This document shows, piece by piece, positions 34,923 through 45,900 of a stretch of DNA of 64,000 bases (position 1 is its first letter; the number at the start of each line of letters is the position of its first letter). The notes beneath the pieces are model-generated. The model saw only the letters and a program-made list of their open reading frames with translations, had not been told where the DNA came from and made no database searches. Origin of the DNA: Tachypleus tridentatus (lineage: Eukaryota; Arthropoda; Merostomata; Xiphosura; Limulidae); contig NC_134827.1 of assembly GCF_004210375.1 (NCBI RefSeq), positions 102,161,285 to 102,225,284 on the forward strand, written 5' to 3'. A program made the translations under genes and the position numbers.

Positions 34923-35226
34923 TGTTAACTAAGAAAATTACAGGCTCATTAATACAAGTTTTGAAAAGCTTGAAAGATAAATGAAGCTTTCTACATAGAT
35001 ACACTAAAAATATATTCAGGTTCGGAGATTAGCAGTTAGCCCAGCATGGTTAGGACACTAAAAACAAGCAAACCAACCAAAGATTAACAGTCTGTAGGTA
35101 CCGCTGATAAACATACATAGAGCTATCATTTAAACCTGAACCACTGGAGGCATATTACTAATAAAATATCATTTTCTTTACTTTTGTAGAAATGGATTTT
35201 AACTAAATATTTGGTATTTATTTGTG

Positions 35227-35497
35227 GTGCCCAGTGTGGCAAGGTTATTAGGGCACTGGACTCATACTCTGAAGGTTTCAAGTTCGAATCACTGTCACAC
35301 TAAACGTGCTTTCCCTTTTAATTTTGGGGGCATTATAATGTGAAAGTCAATCCCATTATTCGTTGGTTAAAGAGTAGCCCAAGAATTAGCAGTGGATGGT
35401 GATGACTAGATGCATTCCTTCTAGTCTTACACTACTAAATTAAGGATGGCTAGCACAGATAGCCCTCATGTAGCTTTGGATGAAATTAAAAAACAAA
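35227..35497 (+). mobile_element. SINE family A, moderately diverged
   Basis: GTGCCCAGTGTGGCAAGGTT head, CAAGTTCGAATCACTGTCAC box B region, TTAATTTTGGGGGCATTATA, AGTCAATCCCATTATTCGTT and the rest of the body to CCCTCATGTAGCTTTGGATG. Older than the 9,381 or 48 kb copies by its substitutions. Confidence 0.8.
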
Positions 35498-35859
35498 TCA
35501 ACTTTATGTTAGGTAGTTCTTGATTATTTATCATCTTTGTTTGACCGAGTTCATTTGTAAAGTTATTAATCAAAGTGAAATATAATTGGAGAAGGCTCTA
35601 AAGAAAATTGATTAACTTTAATAGCTTTAATTTAAGGAGGAACTATTAAATTCCTGAGTGTGAGGTGGAAAAATAAATTGTTTAAAAAGAAAAAAAAAAT
35701 TCTTTGATTTCCTCGTGACGTTCATTCTCTATCAATTTTGGAAGAAAAATATCCTTTAGTAACTAACAAATATAATTCAATCTAAATTCAGGTAGCTGTT
35801 AACTGTTGTTGATTTAAAAAAAAAACAATGAGGGAATCCTCAATAGTTGTGGAAGTAAT

Positions 35860-36290
35860 TAGACCTCAAAACGGTCAAGAGATGGAGCTATGAACTAAAA
35901 GTCTGTGCTTGAAAAAACAAGAAGGAATCCTCAATAATTGTTGCATTTGAAAACGTCTTAGCTGGGGTTAGAGTGAATAATCTATGAAACTTTTTTTTCG
36001 TCAATAATGCAAGACGAAGGGTGAATGTATACCCTATGAAACATTTTTTTTTGGTCAACAACACAAGACGTAGGGTGAATGTATACCCGATTCAATTTTA
36101 TTACTTATCAGGATCTCTACAAGCTTACAATCAAATTGAAATTATTTTAGGAACGATTAGAGTAAATTAGTCTATGAGACCTTTGGCATGGCCAAATATA
36201 TCAGTTGAAAGCATTTGACCTACAGCAGATTTTAAAATAGTGATTAGATCTGAAATCGGTCAAGAGATAGTGGAGCTACGAGGTAAAAGT
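35860..36290. repeat. Nested local duplications
   Basis: Two layers: a tandem pair at about 35,998-36,089 (AGACGAAGGGTGAATGTATA and AGACGTAGGGTGAATGTATA), and an outer pair about 390 bp apart (ACGGTCAAGAGATGGAGCTA near 35,871 and TCGGTCAAGAGATAGTGGAG near 36,258). Consistent with a diverged duplicated block; no coding content seen. Confidence 0.6.
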
Positions 36291-36531
36291 TTGAAAAAAA
36301 AACATTCGAAGCTATTCTATATGCCATGGCTAATGAAATATATATATATATATACCTTATTTAAATATCTCCAGTTTAATATATGTAAACCTGTATACAA
36401 ACCTTTATGAAATTTAAGTAAACTAAGCGGTTTGCTATTAAGATAAAATTAAAACTAATAAAGCTGAGATTTGCGAGGAAAAACAAGAATCAGAAACTAT
36501 TTTACTGAGACAGAAGTATAAGTAAATTCTA

Positions 36532-36930
36532 TTTGGTTGAGGAATAATTCGTGAGCGTTTTTTCAAGTTAAATAAATATATTCATAAATGAAACGCTTTC
36601 GCAAAATATTTCATGTCATTTGGTAGATGATTGTTTGCTCTAATAGATGGTGTGTTTGATTTTCATGTCTTTAATTTTTGCTTTCATTTTCAGCTCATTA
36701 AATGGAATGTCAAGTGGACAAAATCGAGCATTTTCGACACCATCTGCTTTTCGCATTTAATTTCTTGCAATTTCGTTTAAAACAATGCATACTATATACC
36801 TAGGTATTACATGAAATAAAGTATCATAATAAATGTTTTGGGTGTTCATGCATTGAAGTATTGTATGGTCTTGCATGTAATGCTTGAATGAAATTATTTA
36901 AAAACGCTCAGGAATTATTCCTCAACCTAA
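36532..36930 (+). mobile_element. Internally deleted mariner element (399 bp) with TA duplication
   Basis: Terminal inverted repeats of about 28 bp: TTTGGTTGAGGAATAATTCG at the left and CGAATTATTCCTCAACC-type sequence at the right (GGAATTATTCCTCAACCTAA), flanked by TA at 36,530-36,531 and 36,931-36,932. TTAGGTTG-like ends plus TA are mariner hallmarks. A short frame at 36,702-36,803 (MECQVDKIEHFRHHLLFAFN and 13 more residues) resembles the N-terminus of mariner transposases, which carry an (H/F)RHxLLFEF motif; everything from the helix-turn-helix to the DD(34)D catalytic core is missing. An AATAAA lies near the right end. Non-autonomous. Confidence 0.75.
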
Positions 36931-37753
36931 TACATTAATTGTAAATTTGATATTCGAATACTTTTGAGGAACATGTGTGTAAAACAATTTTGTGTGTGTT
37001 TTAGTATCTTGTGTTGTTATGTTCTGATACTCGAAATAATGTTAAACCTGATACTTGTGTTATGACATTTTCTCAGATTCACCAATTTGACCTCTAAATA
37101 ATTAGACATGATTTGCAAAATAATGGGAGGTATGAAAGGAAATTTTTTGGAGAGTAAATTCGAATCCTCTTATTTTTGATTGGGTTTAGCAAAGTAGTAG
37201 ACTGACATGAAATCCAATAAGCTATTTTTCATTTGTTTTACAATTACAATTAAAATACGCAACAGGCATATTTATGAAGCCTTTGCTAGAGGTTCAAATG
37301 CTTTCATAAGTATCTTCCAAAACATTTTCTAAACTTTGGTGTTGAAATCCCAGAAAAAGTGAAGCTTAAATAGAATTAAAACGGACAATGGCCCGTAAAA
37401 ATGTTAAAAACACAGTCAAAATGGACAGTGTCACCAACACCGATGACACAATCCAAAGTCAATGGTAAATTTTGAGTGTAAACATATCTAAAATGCACAA
37501 CAGTAGAATGCGAGCTATTGTGAAATAAGTGTCACAATGGTCAGGCCTGATGAGAGGGGGGCAGAGGGCTACAGATGCTGGGAAATATGGGATAAAGAAT
37601 AATACATCCTCATTTTCATAATATACTTAAAGAAAATCGCAGTACTGCGGCAAGTCGCTTTGCTTCCAAAAAATGTAAATTTTCAACACGTTTGGCTTCT
37701 GTCTACCAGAAAAAATTCTTCATACGCCCATGAATTTATGAAAACTTCAAAAA

Positions 37754-37785
37754 GGGGCCCAGGGACATAATTGTACCTGGGCCCC
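37754..37785. repeat. 32-bp palindrome in G+C-rich context
   Basis: GGGGCCCAGG and CCTGGGCCCC form perfect 10-bp arms around a 12-bp centre (GACATAATTGTA) that is itself nearly symmetrical. Striking against AT-rich surroundings; could extrude as a hairpin. Possibly part of the 3' region of the adjacent LINE or of an unrecognised element. Confidence 0.7.
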
Positions 37786-37869
37786 AACCTGCCTCTCGAC
37801 GTCCCTGACCAAATAAAAGAAAATAATGGGTTAAAAAGCTGTGACCATTGTGGATTCTTATCAATACAA

Positions 37870-39520
37870 TTTACTCTTTACAATCCCTATGGAAGCTAGA
37901 TGGCCAAAGAGTAGTAGAAGGTTTGATCTGGAAAAGCTTGATGGGATGTTTTCGCCAGCTGTCAACTGGCAGGAAGCCAAGAATTGATCACAGAACTGTA
38001 GTCCATAAATGAAACAGACCCAGGCAAAATGGTACTAGAGCAGACAAACTCAGCTGCGGTGTTGGCGAACTTGTCCTCCTGAGTGCCGACGTGGCCTGGT
38101 ATCCAGAAAAACCAGATATAAATGGATGACAGAGAAAACTAAGCCAGGAATTTCGAAATTCCAAGGAGAACCGGAGGGTAAGAAATCACGTGAAGCGATT
38201 TGGGGCCCATAGACTGCTAAGTTAGTCTGCACAAACTACAGTCAAAGCACTGATTAACTGTTACATGATCCAGAACAAAAGAGATGGCATAAAACTTGGC
38301 ACTAAGCATAGAAACTATAAAGAGGAGTCTGGTTCTAATCGCCAAGCCATGACAAGCTCCTGAATTCGGACAGTCCATATAAATAGCTACGGAGGGATGG
38401 TTCTGGAGATGTTTAGCAAAGAGAAAGCAGTGCTTCTAATATGTAGAATCCATTTTCTTCAGGTGACTCAGTGAATGATCACATGTAGGAATGGTAACAT
38501 GCGTCGTCCAATATCAGATCCAACTCAGTCATATATGCCCTGATATGGAGGCCAAAAGATGGAATAATATACCATCTTTTACTGAATAGAACAGCCCACA
38601 GCGGATGGAAAATACCATCGTGAGGTGCTGTGGCAAGGAACATAGTTTAGTAGCGTATTGCAGGTAGAGGTGCAAATGTTGAAGATATAGAGATAGATCA
38701 TGGGAGGTGTCATTCAAAGTCTGGACTGGCAAAATGTGAAATGCCACTATGCAGAGCCAGAGACCCTAACGATGAATGAAATCCAGCATTCTAAGTGCAA
38801 AAGGCCTGGCTGAACTAGAGACTCACAATCAAGTTTTGATCTTATGAGAACACAATATATCTTTAGCATAAAGCACTTAGGACAAAGCCTTGAGGGTCTC
38901 TGTGCTGAACGAATGAGAAAGCGTAGAATCAACACGCATATGGAATTTCCTGTTAAATTAAAAATTCTGAACAAAAACAGACAACTGGCTACAAAACCCA
39001 CCAGAGTAGAAATCACTTAAAATTCTGTACCTACATGTTGTATCACAAGCCTTCTCAAGAACAAAGAAAACAGAAACTAGGTGTTATCTTTTGATAAAGG
39101 CTTCCTTGATTGACGTTTCAAGTCTAATCAGATGGTTCCCATGGCAGAGCACTGTCGTCGGAACATACGTTGAGTGGGTAAAAGGAGGTTTTTAGATTCT
39201 ATAAACCAAACGAGATGAGCACTGACCATTCTCTTTAAGACTTTACAAGAGCACTTCATTGAAGCAATAGGTCCATTGTTTGCTGGAATCTTGGGGTCCT
39301 TTCAAGGCTTAGAAAAGAGTAGTATAATAGCTTGGAGCCAAACGTCAAGAAAGACATTCTCCAACCTAGTCCGGTTAAAAACAATCAGAAGGATAGAAAG
39401 AGAGGCGGGAGATAAATGGCGCAGCGTCTCAGTCTGGGTTGGTTGATATAGTGACGGACTGATGAAGAACGATCAGCAGTTCCACGATGGTGAACAGGCA
39501 ATTTTAGTCAGAGAAATCCG
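37870..39520 (-). pseudogene. Decayed non-LTR retrotransposon (LINE, Jockey/I-like) with RT and RNase H
   Basis: Minus-strand translation across frames recovers, in order: an RT segment with RMVSAHLVWFIESKNLLLPT and FLRRLVIQHV-like (the ARLVWFLExxNLLSPxQ and DLEKAYDT region; about 39,060-39,260), RSKLDCESLVQPG (the SLIRSKLDYGxxVYG motif, about 38,810-38,850), LQYATKLCSLPQH (about 38,600-38,650), then RNase H with MLSAKFYAISFVLDH and WFFWIPGHVGTQEDKFAN (about 38,060-38,115). Multiple stops and frameshifts make it non-functional. The catalytic FADD part and all 5' sequence (endonuclease, ORF1) are absent, so it is 5'-truncated. The ORFs at 38,050-38,232, 38,529-38,747 and 38,747-39,016 are pieces of it. 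Confidence 0.8.
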
Positions 39521-39660
39521 CCTGTTTCTCTTTGATTTGTAACAGGTTGGTCATAAAGAAAAACAAGACAAAACACAAGACATATTTGTTAAAATGTACA
39601 AATATATTAAAATTTAATTAAAATAAAGTTAAAATGTATTCTAAAGGTGGGTGTATTAAA

Positions 39661-39713
39661 ATACCAACGAATAGTGGGATTGAAATTTAACGCCCCACGG
39701 CTGGGAGGGCGAA
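39661..39713 (-). mobile_element. SINE family A fragment, minus strand
   Basis: ACCAACGAATAGTGGGATTG followed by AACGCCCCACGGCTGGGAGG is the complement of the family A centre (CAGCCGTGGGG and CAATCCCACTATTCGTTGG). Only about 50 bp remain. Confidence 0.6.
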
Positions 39714-40114
39714 TTAAAATAAAGTACATAACGACATTTTGACCTAAGATGACGTGCCAATTAAAAACAATTTGTTATTCTTAGAAGATAATCAGACAAG
39801 AATCTACCTGATCTCCATTTTACCTGATATTAACCCTGGAACATGTTAAAGTTAGAAACTTGCATGACCAATGCTATGTTATTATTTAATCTGGAGAACC
39901 AAAGAAAAGTAGCAAAATTTTATAAAACTGACTTTTAAACTAAAAATAGTTAAAAACATGCTATTCAGCCAATCACTACGTTAGGAACGGCTAACACAGT
40001 TAGATTTAGTTACTGTTGTTTAACTTTGCACAAAGGTGTGAGAAGTTATCTGCGTTGACCCTCCATCACCTAGAAGTTACAGATAACAGGAAAAGGATCT
40101 AGTCAATATTATCC

Positions 40115-40247
40115 ATCGCTATTCTAATCGAATTGTGGGTTTTATCGTAACGTTACAACCTCTCAGCAAGTTGAGAGGGCGAGCATATTTGGCGAAAGAA
40201 TTCGAACCTGTAAATTTTGGGTCAAACACCTTATCCACCAGACCATG
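40115..40247 (-). mobile_element. SINE family A, degenerate head, minus strand
   Basis: GTAACGTTACAACCTCTCAG, GAGAGGGCGAGCATATTTGG, AATTCGAACCTGTAAATTTT and TCCACCAGACCATGATAA follow the complement of family A from the centre to the head, heavily mutated. Preceding sequence (from about 39,970, AGGAACGGCTAACACAGTTA) may be its tail half. Confidence 0.5.
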
Positions 40248-40416
40248 ATAATTTTGGAGGGTAATTAACAAACACTTTATTTATAATAGCTAAAGCTTGA
40301 AAACAGAGCGATCAAAACTAGATTTCTCTACAAGAAACTGAGGCTACATATAACATATAATTACTTTAAATTATAATGAAATATGGGTATATTATAATAA
40401 TTCCTTCTAGATTGTC

Positions 40417-40552
40417 CCCCCCCCAGTGGTTCAGCGGTATGCCTGCGGACCTACACCGCTAAAAACCGGGTTTCGATACCAATGGTGGGCAGAGCACAGA
40501 TAGCCCATTGTGTAGGTTTGTGCTTAATTCAAAACAACAACAACTTACTAGG
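40417..40552 (+). mobile_element. SINE family B, near full length
   Basis: CCCCCCCAGTGGTTCAGCGG, TATGCCTGCGGACCTACACC, CCGGGTTTCGATACCAATGG, TGGGCAGAGCACAGATAGCC, CATTGTGTAGGTTTGTGCTT and an AATTCAAAACAACAACAA tail: one of the cleanest family B copies in the window. Confidence 0.8.
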
Positions 40553-40704
40553 TTACTGGAAAACCTTTACTTAAAGAGTTTTCGATATGTTTATTTCTTA
40601 TATTTGAAATAACACACAAAAAAATGTTTTAGACCTAATATCTTTGCAATAGGTTTAACAATAAAAAAATATTGAATACTAGCTAAAGTATCCGTTTCCT
40701 GGTC

Positions 40705-40772
40705 GTTTCCCTTCGGTGGACTCAGCAGATAGCCTGATGTAGCTTTGCTATAAGAACACACATGCACACGTT
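40705..40772 (+). mobile_element. SINE family C, 3' fragment
   Basis: TCCCTTCGGTGGACTCAGCA, GATAGCCTGATGTAGCTTTG and CTATAAGAACACACATGCAC match the 3' half of family C. Confidence 0.5.
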
Positions 40773-42255
40773 CCATGGACGGAAGTTATGTAAATTCATG
40801 ATTAATGAAAAGTTATTTTAGGACATGAAATATTGTTTCCTTTATATATAATTGAAACAAATATCATCCCATAAAAGCTGCAAAATGTAAAACCGCAACT
40901 TTTGTATGCATCCAACAAACTTTTATGTCAAATTTGGTGAAGATCCATCAACAGAGTAAGAAGTTGTGGAGAAAGCTCCAAATGTGAAGATCTATCCACA
41001 TTCTGCGAAGTAGTTAAATGGACTTGGAACAGACAACAGATAAACTATTATATTTTTATTAATTAATATTTTATTCTGTAATATTATTTATCTTCGTGAT
41101 ATGTAAAAAATCAACAGTTATTTTTAAAGCCAAATAAAGCATTGAAATATATACTGCTGTTAAAAATACCATAAGATAAACTTTTTAATTTACGTTGTGA
41201 TTGGCGCATAAGTTACGTATTCAAGATTCTTGTAGTAGAAGTTGTACTATTTAAATTATAGTAAATGTAATGCGAACATCTCAACATTAGATTGTTCCAT
41301 CGTATAGGAATAATATTTGTCTTTATTATATAAATATGAGTATTTGTTCTTATACTAATTATTTGTAAATTCGAAATATTTTAACAAATGCTTCCTTGCT
41401 GGAAGTAAAACTACTCGCTCCTGAGTTTAATTATAGATTGAGTGAGTATTGGCCTATGTTTTGATATTATGGCGTTTTAAATTCAGTTTCAAATAAACTT
41501 AAGTTTTGAATCTAATACTGAGTGAGTCATTGTCATGTTATTAGGATATTATTAGAAAAGTATTTTTAAAAATTAATTTTATTTTCTAGAGTTATTTCAG
41601 TACTGATGTTCTTTTTGAACAAGTACACCTTTTCATAGAGCAAACAAATTGTAGTGTTATACAAGTCTGTTTTTGTTTTTACATGGAGATTAAACATTTT
41701 GTATCATAAATCTCATATTTGATACCATTAGTTTTACTCTTTTAGTTCTATATTTTTTGATTAGGTTAAATATAAATTTTGGCTTTTTAGTCTCCTTAAA
41801 CTAAAACCGTAGTAGTTAGATATATATGTTTTTAGTTATGTTGAATGGTTGTACTTTAAAAGAATTGTTGTCTAATAACTTAAGAAAGCTGAAGGTATAA
41901 GAATGAACACCATCTATTAAAAGAACCAATCAAACCTTCAAACTAAATTTAAATGCTTTTTTTTTTTTTTACATTTATTTATTTGTTAATCTAGCAAATG
42001 TTTCAAATAGCTTCATGGCACAATGTTGAACTAAAAGATAATTTTATAAAGGTACATGTTTGGATTTAAGCTTACAAAAGTTAGTAACATATGTAATAAC
42101 TAATATTCAAATTCTCATTTTTAATTTTATTTTAACAGGCATAAACATATTATACAAAGTCTTATTATTAAATACCTAGATATTACATGATTCTGGTGTC
42201 AAAAGTGTTAGTTCTGAATAAACTACTGGGTCGTGGGTTGCTTATTCAATCAGTG
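40773..42255. other. Intergenic DNA, no gene recognised
   Basis: AT-rich sequence between SINE fragments. This is where upstream exons of the Tudor gene might lie, but I could not find a cysteine-rich, splice-bounded frame of RING or B-box type here or in 30-40 kb. Confidence 0.4.
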
Positions 42256-42385
42256 GATCTCCCTGTGGCCCAGCTGTTAATCTGAGAACTTATAATACTA
42301 AGTTTGGTTTTTATACCCATAATGGGTACAACACGGACAATCCATTGTATAGCTTTGTGCTCAAATAAACAAAACAAACATTCAA
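42256..42385 (+). mobile_element. SINE family B, diverged
   Basis: GATCTCCCTGTGGCCCAGCT, GAGAACTTATAATACTAAGT, GGTTTTTATACCCATAATGG, ACGGACAATCCATTGTATAG and a CAAATAAACAAAACAAAC tail, in family B order. Lies about 400 bp before the first Tudor-gene exon. Confidence 0.65.
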
Positions 42386-42809
42386 AATGAAAATCCTGAG
42401 AGCAGTGAGTGTAAGTTTGATAGATTTTTTTTTAATCACTAAGTTATAAACATGTGGAATAGTTTTACTGGTGGTATGATCTGTTTCATTATCTTAAACT
42501 TTTTTATCATTTGTTAGACAAATAGTGATAGAGTTGGCTATTTTCATTTTGCATTGGTTAGTTTTATATTTTGTTTCTGGTGAACTTACAGTGAATTACT
42601 TGTAGTGTTTCGAAGAACCTACCTTGTAACTTATTCTAGGTTATTGTTATTATTGTTGTATGTATAGACCCAGTGTTATCAGATTTAATTTGTATCTGCT
42701 TTAGTAAATTACATAACTGCTTTAACTATGTGTAAGAATGAGGTATCTTGTGTGGTTCTTGCAGGAAAATACCAATTATTTATCTATTTTTTTTTAGTGT
42801 GTTTGAATT

Positions 42810-42923
42810 ATGAATCGAAAACATGCAGTTGCAGCTGGAAAAGATCGAATACGGTCTAAACTTCAGGACGTTAAGGAGGAGAAAGAATTAATTATTTCTA
42901 TTATTGAGAACCTCGTTGCAAAG
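42810..42923 (+). CDS. Tudor gene, first visible coding exon (coiled-coil start)
   Basis: Follows a strong acceptor (polyT then TAG at 42,795-42,797), so at least one exon lies upstream. ATG at 42,810 has A at -3; an in-frame TGA at 42,804 closes the frame just before it. It encodes MNRKHAVAAGKDRIRSKLQD and 18 more residues, helical and charged. Donor AAG/GTATGT, phase 0. Confidence 0.7.
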
Positions 42924-45900
42924 GTATGTACACTAACATAATATATTTTACTGTCTCTCATCTGTGGCATTGTTTACTGTTTCAATTTTAAAATGTAATT
43001 TGAATGTTCTGTGCACTGAGTTTGCATCTTAGATTCCTTAAAGATTCAAGTACAATAGAAACCAACTGTTATCTATAGCTAATTGTTACATCTATATAAT
43101 ATAAAACTGAAGATTTCATGAGTTTGTAGTATGAAGTTATTAAAACTTATGTAATGTTTGTACTTTCTTTGTTGACAAACCTTGTGTTAAACTGGTAAAC
43201 TCCTACCACGAGATTACTTGATGTGCATTTAGACAACATTAACATCTCTTTCCATTTCTTTTTGTTATATCTTTTGCCTTTTTCACTAGACATTCTTTTC
43301 TTGTAAGACATCCTCACTTTTCTAATTTTTTTGCTGTTAATCACTGTTGCTGTGTTGAATATATTCTTTGTACGTGGAGTTTTCTTTATCAAAACTTATC
43401 ACTTTTTATCCTTCTGTTAGCGGTATTGTTTATTTTGTATTTTCACTTGACCTTATAACCTTTATATCGTTCCTTTTTTTGATGTTGTACAAGTGCTTTA
43501 CTCTCTGATTTGATTTCAATTCGTTGACTTTTGCTGTGTTTTTGGTTTTATTTTCTGAAATGTTATGCTAGGTTAGATGATTCTCATTTGCTATATATTC
43601 TGACTTTTAGATTTTGTTGAATGTTTTTTTTGGCTTCTTTTGTCATGACATTTTTCTTTGAGACAATCACTTGTCATAACAATGTTAGTCCTGACTCACA
43701 TTTCTTCTAAACTATGTATGCATCAAATTATATTTGGGTCCATGACTTTGTTGGACACGGAGTCTTAACTATAAAATAACATACAAGTTGCATAAAAAAT
43801 GAAAAACACCATCAGCACTGTAATATCTTGCACAAATTATTACCCAAGGTTCCTATATATTTCACATACAAAGTAAGTTGTTTCACCCAGTGTTTAGAAA
43901 TCTGTTCTTTATGTAAAATTACTTCTGATGAATTCTTGCTATTTGTTTCACTGCACAATAATTGTATCAAATTACTGAACTGTGATTAATTTCTTTGGAA
44001 TATCTTCCAGACAAACGAAACTGCCAATTCTTGCCTTGAGGAAGAAAACCAAGCTGCATTTTTCAAGAACTTTCATCAAGTTAGCCAATCATTGGAATCT
44101 TGCTCAGAGAAACTTTTTTTTATCAGAATAAACCTCTTGGAAACTGATGAGGGTGAAGAAGTATTACAAGTAAATAGATCTAAAGAAAGCTGTGATGAAG
44201 AGCTTTTCAAACTTGATGCCTCAAACAAGGCGACCCCTGACATGAAGGAACAGTTAACAACTAATGATGCAACATCAAAAAATGTGTACAGTAAAGAAAC
44301 TCTTCTGCACTTGGGTAACAAAACAAGTGTGAGCTCAGATGACAGTTATAACCAAGTCAATGTGGTGGCATGCCCTGCTTCCTCATTTTATTCCACCTTA
44401 TCAAGTTCATTGACAAATGGAGCATTTGAACAAAATATGAAGTTTGATTCTTATCACAGTGCAATTATTAATGATAGTAAAAGAGTTCAAGAGGATGAAA
44501 ACCAGATAACTGTAGGTATTCCTTCATGCCAGAAGCATAGAACCCAAAGTTACAACCAGAAATCCAAACAAGATGGACATTTGTCAAACGTGAAAGATGA
44601 CAACAGTAATGGTCTGAAAGAAATGTCAGTGAAGAAGGTAGTTACTTCAACTGAAAACATCAATGATACCTCTAATTCAGGGAATGTTGGACTCTGTGAT
44701 GAATTCCAGTCTTCAGCACAGGTGTATCACAGTTCTTTCTCATTTGGTGTATGTGACAAAGAACTTGCCCAGTCAACAAAACACAGCATTGTAAAGGATC
44801 AACTAGAAGTGGATAATCAGTCTTTTACCTCACCATATAAATATGACAAGAACTTAGAGTCATTAAAATGTTTTATTAATGTAGGGGGTCAATCTCATAT
44901 GCTACAGACTTGCAAAAAATCCACAAATTCTAGTCCACAGTATGCCACAACAGACAGTCATTCCTGCATAGGAGATAATTCTCAGAATATTTCACAAGCT
45001 TTATTCTCATTTGACATTGTGGAAGAACAGTACCATGCACACACTGGACCTGATGGTACTGAACGTTCTAAACCTTCAGACCCCAACAAACAAGAACATT
45101 TGTCGTTATTTCATAACAGATTAAATCAGCATTATTTCACACCATCTAGTGTATGTAGTGAAAGCTCAAAACAACTACAAACAGACATTCCAGAAGGTGA
45201 ACAAGCCTGTAGCTTATGTGGATCTGAAAATTTTTTAGGGTCATCATCTTCTCTCGGTACACCAGGTTCATGGCCAAATGCATCTCTTGCAGCTGACAGA
45301 AATCTGCCGACACCTTCAGTTCCTTCCACAGCATGTTACGAACAAAGTGTTCATTCACTTGCATCACCATCTAGTAGACTGAAGAGCCACCCTTGTCTGC
45401 CACGTGCACTTGATCAAAAACCACTAAAACTAGCACGTGCTAATGAGAGAAGTGATTTTGTAATTCGTCCCATACGTGTAAAGACGGGAGAGCCCATACC
45501 TGTAGTTGTGTCCCACATTGTCAGTCCATCAGAATTTTGGCTTCAGCCTGCAGGAACAGTGATCGAAGAGCTGTCTCACCAATTGCAGTAAGTGTGCAGA
45601 TCGTTGTATTTTAAATATAGTTCGTTATTATCGAATAATAAGCACAATGTTTGGAATGATGCACCATTGAGTTTAAATCATTTACAAGTAAGAACCAACT
45701 TAGTGAAAAATGTTATTTTCACATGTTAATATAACCACTCAATTTCTCCAACATTTGTTACTACAACATGTTAATTTACCCTGTAGAAACAAGTGACAAG
45801 TTGCTAATTTCGCAACCTTTTTACACAGTTAAGTTCACGACTTAAATTACTTTATTATCAATGTTTGTTGATAAACTTGACTTCAGAAACTGAAATTATA

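Noticed and set aside
44076-45370. Minus-strand ORFs over the large Tudor exon
   Set aside because: Antisense shadows of the 1.58-kb coding exon, which has continuous frame with flanking Tudor exons.
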